Assembly (NCBI GenBank): GCA_964369175.1
Contig: CAYJEM010000009.1
Coordinates: 1 to 41,293, forward strand
Direction of reading: 5' to 3'
Length of the DNA stretch: 41,293 nucleotides
Source: Tannockella sp964369175
GTDB lineage: Bacteria; Bacillota_I; Bacilli_A; Erysipelotrichales; Coprobacillaceae
Numbering within the stretch: the first letter of the stretch is position 1; every line of letters begins with the position of its first letter. Of this stretch, positions 17,024-24,315 are shown piece by piece. Under the pieces are notes generated by a model, which was given only the letters and a program-made list of their open reading frames with translations, made no database searches and had not been told where the DNA came from. Position numbers and translations under genes: made by a program.

Positions 17024-17665
17024 CTATTTAAGTAATTTTTTTTCATTTCTTTTATATATAATATGGCAAACAAGTGCCAGTATAATAATAATTGATACAA
17101 TAATTAAAAAGCAATACATAAAGAAATCTTGTGGTAATACTGTAATAATCGGATCTGTTTGAGGATCAAATATCCAATAATCATTACGAAAGAAAATGCG
17201 ATGGAATAACACGAACGCACTATCAAAATCAATCATACATACAATACCAACAATTGTTGGAAAAGCAATTGTAATTGTTCTTGCAAGACGTAAATAAATA
17301 AATCTTCTATTATCTTTATAATGGCTATATAGTAAACCAATTGATGTTACAAAAGATATAATACATAAATATTGAATTACTACAAAAATGTTTTTAACTT
17401 CTTCAAAATGGATTCTACCATTTACTGACATTTCAAAATCAGGCAAATATAATGGACCATTATAAAAGAATGCTTGATAATCTATTAAGCTTTGATAGTT
17501 TTCCATCAGTACTTCTTTTGATAAACCACTATATACATCAATTTCTAATACATCAATACAAAAACCATACAATGGTGTAAAAAAGACAGTAAAGACGACT
17601 GCAAATGTCAAAATAAATGTTGCAATTGTACAAGCCGTAATAATATCCTTTTTACTATAATTCAT
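17024..17665 (-). CDS. DUF1461/TIGR01906 family integral membrane protein
   Basis: The 213-residue protein has four membrane helices: one at the N-terminus (residues 10-35), two in the middle (about 95-115 and 130-150) and one at the C-terminus. The extracytoplasmic loop before the last helix contains FHRIFFRNDYWIFDPQTDPIITVLPQDFF, and the earlier loop has HFEEVKNIF. Both are hallmarks of the TIGR01906 membrane family. Its function is unknown. Its ATG overlaps the 3' end of trmL by 11 bases (shared ATGAATTATAG), so translation is coupled to the tRNA methyltransferase. Confidence 0.82.
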   Translation of the reverse strand: MNYSKKDIITACTIATFILTFAVVFTVFFTPLYGFCIDVLEIDVYSGLSKEVLMENYQSLIDYQAFFYNGPLYLPDFEMSVNGRIHFEEVKNIFVVIQYLCIISFVTSIGLLYSHYKDNRRFIYLRLARTITIAFPTIVGIVCMIDFDSAFVLFHRIFFRNDYWIFDPQTDPIITVLPQDFFMYCFLIIVSIIIILALVCHIIYKRNEKKLLK

Positions 17666-18164
17666 ACAAGAACTCTTCCCCTTTTTGAATTTCTACCTTA
17701 GATAAATTTGGATAACTTTGTTGGCGTAATACTTCAAATATGCAAATTGCAGCGCAATTTGATAAGTTCAAACTACGTACTTTATCACTCATTGGAATAC
17801 GTAAACAACGATCTAAGTTTTCAGTTAGAATTTCTTTAGGAATACCATCATGTTCATGGCCAAAAAATAAATAGTGTTCTTCACTGTCATTTGAAAAATC
17901 TTGATCTGTATAACAAAGATTTGAATAACGAGTAAAGAAGTGATATTGACCTTTATTTTTAGAAACAAATTCCTCATAACTATCATATACATGTAACTCT
18001 AATTCATCGATATAGTCAAGTCCTGCTCTTTTCATTTTTTTATCATCTAATTCAAAACTCATTGGTTTTATTATATGTAATGCAGTATTTGTAGCAACGC
18101 ATGTACGCATAATATTTCCTGTGTTTTGAGGTATTGCTGGGTGTACTAATACAATATGATTCAT
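17655..18164 (-). CDS. trmL: tRNA (cytidine/uridine-2'-O)-methyltransferase TrmL
   Basis: The 169-residue SPOUT methyltransferase methylates the ribose of nucleotide 34 in tRNA-Leu isoacceptors, using S-adenosylmethionine. It has the family N-terminus HPAIPQNTGNIMRTC, the middle FGHEHDGIP loop and the C-terminal knot IPMSDKVRSLNLSNCAAICIFE, where the cofactor binds. The chosen start is ATG 18164, one base after the rdgB stop and 10 bases after AAGGAG, which lies inside the rdgB end. A TTG three codons upstream sits only 2 bases from that site and is unlikely. Length matches the family (about 155-170). Confidence 0.92.
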   Translation of the reverse strand: MNHIVLVHPAIPQNTGNIMRTCVATNTALHIIKPMSFELDDKKMKRAGLDYIDELELHVYDSYEEFVSKNKGQYHFFTRYSNLCYTDQDFSNDSEEHYLFFGHEHDGIPKEILTENLDRCLRIPMSDKVRSLNLSNCAAICIFEVLRQQSYPNLSKVEIQKGEEFLYEL

Positions 18165-18165
18165 G

Positions 18166-18753
18166 TTATACAATCTCCTTTATTTTTTTAATTAATTTTT
18201 TTAATGCTTTTGCACGATGTGAATATGTGTTTTTTTCATCTTTTGACATCATTCCAGTAGTCTTATTGCAGGGTGGGTAGAAAAATATCGGATCATACCC
18301 AAATCCATTTGTTCCCATCTGCTTATGATAAATTTCACCTTCCATTGTTTCTTGAAAAACAATAGACTCTTTATTTGGAATAACTAGCGCCATTGCACAT
18401 ACGTAACGAGCGGTTTTTACTTTTCCTACAACAGCATCTATTATATATTGATTCTTAATATCATAACTTGTGTCTTCGCCTAAAAAACGGGCTGAATATA
18501 CACCAGGTTTTTTATCTAGTGCATCAACTTCAATACCCGAATCATCAGCTAGTACGGGAATATTTAATAAGTCACTAATCGTTTTTGCTTTTAACAAGGC
18601 ATTTTGTTCAAATGTAGTTCCTGTTTCTTCAATATCGATAGGATCTTGCATCGCTTCTTTTAAACCAATTGCATCAATATTGACTTCTTTTAATATTTCT
18701 TTTATTTCTTTTATTTTACCTTCATTATTTGTCGCAACAATAATCTGTTTCAT
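18166..18753 (-). CDS. rdgB: dITP/XTP pyrophosphatase (RdgB/HAM1)
   Basis: The 195-residue house-cleaning enzyme hydrolyses non-canonical purine triphosphates (dITP, ITP, XTP) to monophosphates. It opens with IIVATNNEGKIKEIKEIL, carries the catalytic and metal segment VLADDSGIEVDALDKKPGVYSARF, then GFGYDPIFF and the C-terminal SHRAKAL motif, all conserved. Full length. It starts one base after the aroE stop, and its end supplies the ribosome site for trmL, so it is embedded in the aroE operon. Confidence 0.96.
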   Translation of the reverse strand: MKQIIVATNNEGKIKEIKEILKEVNIDAIGLKEAMQDPIDIEETGTTFEQNALLKAKTISDLLNIPVLADDSGIEVDALDKKPGVYSARFLGEDTSYDIKNQYIIDAVVGKVKTARYVCAMALVIPNKESIVFQETMEGEIYHKQMGTNGFGYDPIFFYPPCNKTTGMMSKDEKNTYSHRAKALKKLIKKIKEIV

Positions 18754-18754
18754 A

Positions 18755-19618
18755 TTATATCTCCATTATTTTTTTTACTTTATTAATTGGCATTTGACAA
18801 TTTGTCCATAAATTAAATGCCACTGCCCCTTGATACAATAACATTGGTTTTCCATTTTGAATCTTACAACCTTTTAACTTTGCCATTTTTAATAATTTTG
18901 TTTCTTTCGGATTATAAATTATATCTACAACTGCTAAATCTTTGTGCAAATAACTTTCATCATCAATAAGACATTCTCCAACATTAGGATGCATACCAAC
19001 ACTAGTGCAATTTACAAGTAAGGAACTTGCCTGTAAATCAGTTTTTAATGATACTTTATCACTGCTATCTTTTATTTCAATACGAGCATCAGTATGATTT
19101 TGTATATCTTTTATTTTATTTATAAAATCAAGTTCATCAATACGTCGTTTATATATTATAATCTTTGAAACTCCATCACTTGCTGCTTGGGCAATGATTG
19201 CCAAAGCTGCCCCACCACTTCCTAAAACGACAATTTGCTTATTTATGACATCTATATTATCTTCTTTTAAGGCAAGCATGAAACCAGCACCATCCGTATT
19301 ATATCCAATATATTTATCATCTTTTAATACAATTGTATTAACTGCTTTACTAAGTTTTGCAGAGGTATCTAATCCATCAAGGTATTTAATTATTTCCATT
19401 TTATAAGGCATAGAAATATTTAATCCTTTTACACCTAATACTTTACATCCTTCAATTGCTTTTTTTAAACAATTATCTTTTACTTCAAAAGCAACATATA
19501 CGCAATCTAATTTATGATTTTGAAATGAAGTGTTATGCATTGCTGGTGAAAATGAATGTTTTATCGGATTTGCAATAATACCGTATATATTAGTATATCC
19601 TGTAATTACATTTGTCAT
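18755..19618 (-). CDS. aroE: Shikimate dehydrogenase
   Basis: The 287-residue NADP-dependent enzyme reduces 3-dehydroshikimate to shikimate in chorismate synthesis. Substrate-binding residues lie in KHSFSPAMHN (Ser/Ser), NISMPYK with the catalytic Lys, and NTDGAGF. The Rossmann glycine loop is LGSGGAALA. The C-terminal YQGAVAFNLW motif is present. It is the first gene of a very compact operon with rdgB, trmL and the DUF1461 gene, driven by the promoter at 19645-19673. TAGGAGG precedes the ATG. No other aro gene is in the window. Confidence 0.95.
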   Translation of the reverse strand: MTNVITGYTNIYGIIANPIKHSFSPAMHNTSFQNHKLDCVYVAFEVKDNCLKKAIEGCKVLGVKGLNISMPYKMEIIKYLDGLDTSAKLSKAVNTIVLKDDKYIGYNTDGAGFMLALKEDNIDVINKQIVVLGSGGAALAIIAQAASDGVSKIIIYKRRIDELDFINKIKDIQNHTDARIEIKDSSDKVSLKTDLQASSLLVNCTSVGMHPNVGECLIDDESYLHKDLAVVDIIYNPKETKLLKMAKLKGCKIQNGKPMLLYQGAVAFNLWTNCQMPINKVKKIMEI

Positions 19619-19644
19619 TATATTACCTCCTAATTATCCCTTTT

Positions 19645-19673
19645 ATTCTATATACTTTTTACTTATTTTACAA
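19645..19673 (-). promoter_or_regulatory. Promoter of aroE-rdgB-trmL-DUF1461 operon
   Basis: Minus-strand TTGTAA and TAGAAT with a 17-base spacer; the transcript would start about 20-25 bases before aroE. The rest of the 150-base divergent region to chbG holds no gene. Confidence 0.5.
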
Positions 19674-19769
19674 TGATTTCTCTTTTTTTATTTTCAACAA
19701 ATGAAAATATAGATATATTTATACATTTTTCACTACAATAGAAGTATAGATTATTTGGAGGATACAATA

Positions 19770-20528
19770 ATGATAAAAAAACTTATAGTAAACGCTGATG
19801 ATTTCGGTATTACTGAGGGGGTTACTATCGGAATACTACATACTCATGCCGATGGAATTGTCACATCAACAACAACAATGATGAATATGCCTGCAGCTTC
19901 ATTTGCGATTAAACAAGCAGAAAAATTCCCGAAATTAGGAGTGGGAATTCACTTTGTTTTAACTGTTGGTAGACCTTTAGTTGATGGTGCTACTACATTT
20001 ACTGATGAAAATGGAAACTTTAAAAGACCAAACCAATATGATTCAAGACACCCTGAAACTGATAACATAGAAAAATTCCAAGAAGAATTATACATTGAAT
20101 GGAAAGCTCAAATGGAAAAATTCATTGAAGTTGCTGGAAAAAAACCAACTCATATCGATTCTCATCACCATGCTCACTTATTGCCAATCGCTAGAGATGT
20201 AGCAATTAAACTTGCACATGAATATGACCTACCATTACGTCAAAGAGAAAAAATTTATGATAAATATGAGTATGTTCGCTGTGCTGATAAAATGTACAAT
20301 GACTTAGTTAATTATGACTTTTTAACTAGTGAATTTGATACTGATGAAGATACTATTGAGTTTATGTGTCATCCTGCATACATTGATCAACCTTTATATG
20401 ATTCATCTAGCTATTGTTTACAACGTATGAAAGAAATGGAACTATTACGTAGTGATGAAGTAAAAAAATTCGTTAAAGATAATAATATTGAGTTAATTAA
20501 TTATTCGGATTTAAAAAAGCAAGGTTAA
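19770..20528 (+). CDS. ChbG/YdjC-type carbohydrate deacetylase
   Basis: The 252-residue protein belongs to the YdjC family, metal-dependent deacetylases acting on N-acetylated oligosaccharides such as chitobiose. It starts IVNADDFG, where the Asp pair helps bind metal. It has VGIHFVLTVGRPL and, near residue 130, DSHHHAHLLP with the metal-binding histidines, then FMCHPAY. ATG 19770 is chosen because it follows GGAGG at 6 bases; the frame extends five codons further to a TTG inside that ribosome site. Neighbouring genes give no substrate clue. A terminator overlaps its stop codon. Confidence 0.88.
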   Translation: MIKKLIVNADDFGITEGVTIGILHTHADGIVTSTTTMMNMPAASFAIKQAEKFPKLGVGIHFVLTVGRPLVDGATTFTDENGNFKRPNQYDSRHPETDNIEKFQEELYIEWKAQMEKFIEVAGKKPTHIDSHHHAHLLPIARDVAIKLAHEYDLPLRQREKIYDKYEYVRCADKMYNDLVNYDFLTSEFDTDEDTIEFMCHPAYIDQPLYDSSSYCLQRMKEMELLRSDEVKKFVKDNNIELINYSDLKKQG

Positions 20529-20541
20529 CCTTGTTTTTTTG
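20512..20541 (+). terminator. Terminator of chbG-like gene
   Basis: CAAGGTT/AACCTTG perfect palindrome (20520-20533) flanked by AAAAAAG and seven Ts. Confidence 0.8.
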
Positions 20542-20583
20542 TTTAAATTTTTTTTAATGGTAAATACTATATTCGGTGATGAA

Positions 20584-21048
20584 ATGAAACAAATTATAAA
20601 AAAAGATATCTTAAAAGAAATCTTAGATGATATTGATAAAGATTTAAATGATGAAGAAATATTACATCTACTATTAGATAAATCATTTTCAACAAACTCT
20701 AAAAAAGCAGATACAAAAAGAGATAAGCTTGCAGATATTCTTGCAAGCTTTGGGGGTAGTTGGATATTTATCATTTCTTTTAGTGTTGTTATATTTATAT
20801 GGATGCTAATAAACATATTTTTTGATCCATTTTTTGATCCTTATCCTTTTATATTATTAAATTTATTTTTATCATGTATATCTTCCTTACAAGCGCCAAT
20901 TATTATGATGTCACAAAACCGCCAAGAACAAAAGGACCGTCAAAAAAGTGATATGCAATTTAAAATAAATGTTAAAAATGAAATTATTCTCCAAGATTTA
21001 CACTATAAACTAGATTATATTATTGAACAGTTAGATAAAACTACTTAG
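20584..21048 (+). CDS. DUF1003 family membrane protein
   Basis: The 154-residue protein matches the DUF1003 layout. It has an acidic soluble N-terminus (about 55 residues), then DKLADILASFGGSWIFII leading into two membrane helices separated by FFDPFFDPYPFILLN, then SLQAPIIMMSQNRQEQKDR and a coiled C-terminal tail. The function of the family is unknown. The start at ATG 20584 is chosen because GGTGAT precedes it, as in several neighbours; the frame extends 15 codons upstream without a ribosome site. The 3' end overlaps the convergent msrB by 8 bases, with no terminator between them. Confidence 0.85.
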   Translation: MKQIIKKDILKEILDDIDKDLNDEEILHLLLDKSFSTNSKKADTKRDKLADILASFGGSWIFIISFSVVIFIWMLINIFFDPFFDPYPFILLNLFLSCISSLQAPIIMMSQNRQEQKDRQKSDMQFKINVKNEIILQDLHYKLDYIIEQLDKTT

Positions 21049-21454
21049 AAAATAGTTCCTTCTTTAATTGTCCATATCCCTCTTCTTCCATTTTAGATAT
21101 TGGAACAAATCGTAGTGCCCCACCGTTTATGCAGTAACGAATTCCACCTAATTCTTTTGGTCCATCTGTAAAAACATGTCCTAAATGACTGTGGGTATTA
21201 CTACTTTTTATTTCAATACGTTGCATACCATAACTATTATCTTGATTTTCTTGTACTGCATCTTTTTCTATTGGTCTAGAAAAGCTTGGCCATCCACACA
21301 TTGAATCAAACTTATCTAAAGAGCTAAATAATGGTTTGCCATCCACAAGATCAACATATATACCATCTTCAAAATTATCGTTATAAGGATGTGAAAAAGG
21401 TCTTTCAGTAGCACCATCTTCGATTATTCTTCTTTGTTTTTCTGTAATTTCCAT
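21041..21454 (-). CDS. msrB: Peptide-methionine (R)-S-oxide reductase
   Basis: The 137-residue MsrB repairs oxidised methionine in proteins using thioredoxin. The catalytic Cys is C108 in RYCINGGALRF, preceded by THSHLGHVF; the other motif is MCGWPSF with C53. The two CxxC zinc pairs of many MsrB proteins are absent, so it is the zinc-free form. INGG instead of the usual INSA after the catalytic Cys is a mild variation. AGGAGGTGAT lies before the ATG. It stands alone, without msrA, and is convergent with the DUF1003 gene. Confidence 0.94.
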   Translation of the reverse strand: MEITEKQRRIIEDGATERPFSHPYNDNFEDGIYVDLVDGKPLFSSLDKFDSMCGWPSFSRPIEKDAVQENQDNSYGMQRIEIKSSNTHSHLGHVFTDGPKELGGIRYCINGGALRFVPISKMEEEGYGQLKKELFSK

Positions 21455-21512
21455 ATGATATCACCTCCTATATATAGTGTATCATAGGATAACTCATAGA
21501 ATTACAAATATG

Positions 21513-21538
21513 CAAAAAAAAGATGGCTAAGCCATCTT
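21513..21538 (-). terminator. Terminator of formate/nitrite channel gene
   Basis: AAGATGGC/GCCATCTT perfect 8-bp arms, 3-base loop, then seven Ts on the minus strand. Confidence 0.85.
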
Positions 21539-22295
21539 AATGTGCATCTACTTTTGTCATAATCCAAACTGGAACACCAAGTAATAAACTTCCACCTATT
21601 AAATTTCCTGATGTTGAAAGTAACATGTGAAGTGGTATCCACGCAGCACTACTATCAGTTACCCCTAGACCAATTGTAAAGATTCCCATATTTGCGATAC
21701 TATGTTCAAACCCTGGTACAACAAATGCTGCAACTAAAAATATGATTGTGATGATTTTGGCACTTTCTGCCTTGATTAACGACATCGCAAGTGAACCCAT
21801 ACACACTACAAAGTTTGCTAGAATTCCACGAACAAATAATTCGATATATGGTATTGCTGCTTTTGTAGCCATAATATCTGTGAAATAATCATGAATATAA
21901 TCTTTGTTTACTCCACTACATACATATAAAAAGCAAATAATGAACATGCCAATGAAATTAGCAATATAACATACAAGTAACATTTTTAACATTTGACTTA
22001 GTTTTGTTTTACCAGCAAATACTGATAGTACTCCAGAAAAACAGTTACCTGTAAATAAGTCTCCACCAAGCATATATATGGAAACTAGCCCAATTCCAAA
22101 TGTAAATCCAATCGCAAGCTTAACAAATCCAGGATCCACATATGGATCTAGCATTGCTCCAATTGAATAAGAAAAACACACTGCAACTCCTAAGTAAAGT
22201 CCTGCAAGTATTGAACGGAAGAAAAATGTATTAAACTCATTTTCAAACATGTCATACTTTGCAAGTCCTTTTTTTATTAACATTTCACGATTCAT
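21537..22295 (-). CDS. Formate/nitrite transporter family channel (FNT)
   Basis: The 252-residue protein has six membrane helices and the FNT signature GGDLFTGNCF in the second-third helix region, plus the family end GGSLLLGVPVW. FNT channels form pentamers that pass formate, nitrite or hydrosulfide. FocA and NirC cannot be told apart here; the absence of nitrite-reductase genes and a likely fermentative lifestyle favour formate (inference). CGGAGGG lies before the ATG. A symmetric site over its -10 box suggests repression. It is monocistronic. Confidence 0.9.
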   Translation of the reverse strand: MNREMLIKKGLAKYDMFENEFNTFFFRSILAGLYLGVAVCFSYSIGAMLDPYVDPGFVKLAIGFTFGIGLVSIYMLGGDLFTGNCFSGVLSVFAGKTKLSQMLKMLLVCYIANFIGMFIICFLYVCSGVNKDYIHDYFTDIMATKAAIPYIELFVRGILANFVVCMGSLAMSLIKAESAKIITIIFLVAAFVVPGFEHSIANMGIFTIGLGVTDSSAAWIPLHMLLSTSGNLIGGSLLLGVPVWIMTKVDAH

Positions 22296-22320
22296 AATAA
22301 CCCTCCGTTATATAACAGTT

Positions 22321-22352
22321 ATTAGTATATAACTAATGCTTCGATAATACAA
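22321..22352 (-). promoter_or_regulatory. Promoter of FNT gene with palindrome over the -10
   Basis: Minus-strand TTGTAT (22347-22352), 17 bases, TATACT (22324-22329). The -10 lies inside a perfect inverted repeat ATTAGT-ATATA-ACTAAT (22321-22337), a plausible operator. Confidence 0.45.
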
Positions 22353-22401
22353 CATTTTTTTACATTGTAAAAAATTATTTTCACGTAAAGAAAAAAACAA
22401 A

Positions 22402-22430
22402 TTGAAATGTCTATACAATGCTACTATGAT
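22402..22430 (+). promoter_or_regulatory. Promoter of MFS transporter gene
   Basis: TTGAAA and TATGAT with a 17-base spacer, about 28 bases before the ATG. Confidence 0.65.
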
Positions 22431-22457
22431 ATAAGATATAAGCATTAGGAGGATATT

Positions 22458-23621
22458 ATGTTTAAAAAGGGAAGTTATATTTATTATGCAATGTCGAATG
22501 GATTATACTATTTTGCATTTGGGATTTTTTCATGTGTTATTTCAATTTATTTAGCAGGTGAAAGTTTTAGTGCTTCACAAATTTCAATTATTACAGCTGC
22601 TTCGCCATTGTTTGCAATGGTTCTACAGCCAATTTGCGGTTACTTTGCTGATGCTCTTCAAAGCCCCAAAAAGGTTAAAATTATATGTGGTATTTTAACT
22701 GCTTTATTTGGTTTACTATTTGCATATTCACATAATATTGTCTTTTTATTTTTATTTAATGGTCTTACTCAAGGTTTACTTAGTGGGATGATTGCTTTAA
22801 GTGACCGCTTAGCTGCTTCAAGTAAATATCCTTTTGGAAGTATTCGTATATGGGGTTCTATTCTTTGGGCAGTAGCTGCCCAGGTAAGTGGTTTTATCTT
22901 AGATTCTTTTCCTTCAATATTAAACTTTTATGTTTTTGTAGGTGCTATTATTCTTATGATTATTACTACTTTATTTATCGATGATGTCAAGGTTCAAGAA
23001 AAAAATGATTCCAAAATAAATACGAAAGATGTTACCTCTTATCTACTTAAAAATAAAACATTTATAATGTTTGTAACAATATTTTTCATCTTTCAAGGAC
23101 CAGCAGCTGGTAATTCAATATATTTACCACTACTTATTCAAGAGGTTGGTGGTAGCATTACTATCATTGGTACCGCCCTACTATTTAGCACTTTATCAGA
23201 AATTCCATTAGTATTATTCAGTGATCGTATATGTAAAAAAATTAGCTATAAGCACCTAATGATATTTGCAGCAAGTGTATCTTTTATACGATATGCTTGG
23301 TATGCAACAATGCCATCGTCTGGAGCCATTGTATCAATGTTTTTCTTTCAAGGAATTACGACAATTGTATTCATTATAGTTCAGGTGAAAATAATTATTG
23401 AAATTGTTGAACCACAATATGTAAATACTGCCTATGGAATATCTTCTATGCTAGGTCGTGGTGTTAGTGCATTATTATTTCAAATCACTTCTGGTTATGT
23501 CATTGATGCTTTTGGAAGTTTTGGCTATAGCCTTGTATATGGTGGTTATGCAGTTGCCATGATTATTACTATCATATTATCCTTATCCTTTAAATTTGTC
23601 CATTATACAGAGCAAAAGTAG
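22458..23621 (+). CDS. Major facilitator superfamily transporter
   Basis: The 387-residue protein has twelve membrane helices in two halves. The loop between helices 2 and 3 reads GYFADALQSPKK, a form of the MFS GxxxDxxxRK motif, and FGSIRIWGSILWA is typical of the LacY-like/nucleoside-permease branch (MFS_1-like). It probably imports a sugar or nucleoside by proton symport; the substrate is unknown. AGGAGG precedes the ATG. It is a single gene between its own promoter and a terminator shared with the convergent acetyltransferase gene. Confidence 0.88.
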   Translation: MFKKGSYIYYAMSNGLYYFAFGIFSCVISIYLAGESFSASQISIITAASPLFAMVLQPICGYFADALQSPKKVKIICGILTALFGLLFAYSHNIVFLFLFNGLTQGLLSGMIALSDRLAASSKYPFGSIRIWGSILWAVAAQVSGFILDSFPSILNFYVFVGAIILMIITTLFIDDVKVQEKNDSKINTKDVTSYLLKNKTFIMFVTIFFIFQGPAAGNSIYLPLLIQEVGGSITIIGTALLFSTLSEIPLVLFSDRICKKISYKHLMIFAASVSFIRYAWYATMPSSGAIVSMFFFQGITTIVFIIVQVKIIIEIVEPQYVNTAYGISSMLGRGVSALLFQITSGYVIDAFGSFGYSLVYGGYAVAMIITIILSLSFKFVHYTEQK

Positions 23622-23643
23622 CACAAACGTGCTACTTTTTATA
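23614..23643. terminator. Bidirectional terminator between MFS and GNAT genes
   Basis: AAAAGTAGCAC/GTGCTACTTTT perfect 11-bp arms around AAAC. It contains the stop codons of both convergent genes. Confidence 0.88.
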
Positions 23644-24171
23644 TTTCTCTTTAACAATATCTATTTGTTTTATTTCAGTTATATCATCATGTAATAATGT
23701 TTGATACCAGCGAATATCTTGCCAAGCGTTAAACTTATAGCCACTTGCCTTAAAAATACCAATTTCTTCAAAACCAAGACGAGCATGTAATTTATCACTT
23801 GCAGGATTTGGAACAGTAACACAGGCATAAATAACAACATAACCTTGTAACTTAAGAGCCGATAATAGCTCTTTATATAATGCTTTACCAATCCCTTTAC
23901 TACAGTACTCTTGATCAATATAAACCGTAGTTTCAACAGCCCAATCATATGCTGCTTTGGTACGAAAACGACTACCATAGGCATACCCTACAATCTTCTC
24001 ATTAATTTCTACAACGAAAAATGGATATTTACTTCCAATTGTCTCAATCTTATCTTCCATCTCTTTGATAGTAATTGGATCGTAGTCAAATGTTACTACA
24101 GTATGTTTTACATAATAATTGTATATACTTGTTAATGCTTGGGCATCTTTTTTTTCTACAAAACGGATCAT
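23632..24171 (-). CDS. GNAT N-acetyltransferase, phosphinothricin-acetyltransferase-like
   Basis: The 179-residue protein has the GNAT fold of the Pat/YncA branch. It starts MIRFVEKKDAQALTSIYNYYV and contains YAYGSRFRTKAAYDWAVETTVYID, the acetyl-CoA loop YCSKGIGKALY (Q/R-x-x-G-x-G/A pattern), and a C-terminal VPNPASDKLHARLGFEEIG, followed by YKFNAWQDIRWYQ. Members acetylate methionine sulfoximine, phosphinothricin or similar amino compounds. AAGGGGGAAG lies before the ATG. It is an isolated gene, convergent with the MFS transporter. Confidence 0.9.
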   Translation of the reverse strand: MIRFVEKKDAQALTSIYNYYVKHTVVTFDYDPITIKEMEDKIETIGSKYPFFVVEINEKIVGYAYGSRFRTKAAYDWAVETTVYIDQEYCSKGIGKALYKELLSALKLQGYVVIYACVTVPNPASDKLHARLGFEEIGIFKASGYKFNAWQDIRWYQTLLHDDITEIKQIDIVKEKYKK

Positions 24172-24285
24172 TGATTCTTCCCCCTTAACTTCCTATAGTA
24201 TATCAAATACTTTTACACAATAGTATATAAACTCTATTTTTTAGGGTATTGATTACATAATTTATACACACAAGAATATAAAAAC

Positions 24286-24303
24286 ATGGTAAAATAATAC
24301 CAT
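24286..24303. repeat. Palindrome just before addB
   Basis: Perfect inverted repeat ATGGTA-AAATAA-TACCAT, ending next to the ribosome site of addB. It contains TAAAAT, a possible -10. Confidence 0.4.
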
Positions 24304-24315
24304 TGAGGTGATACT

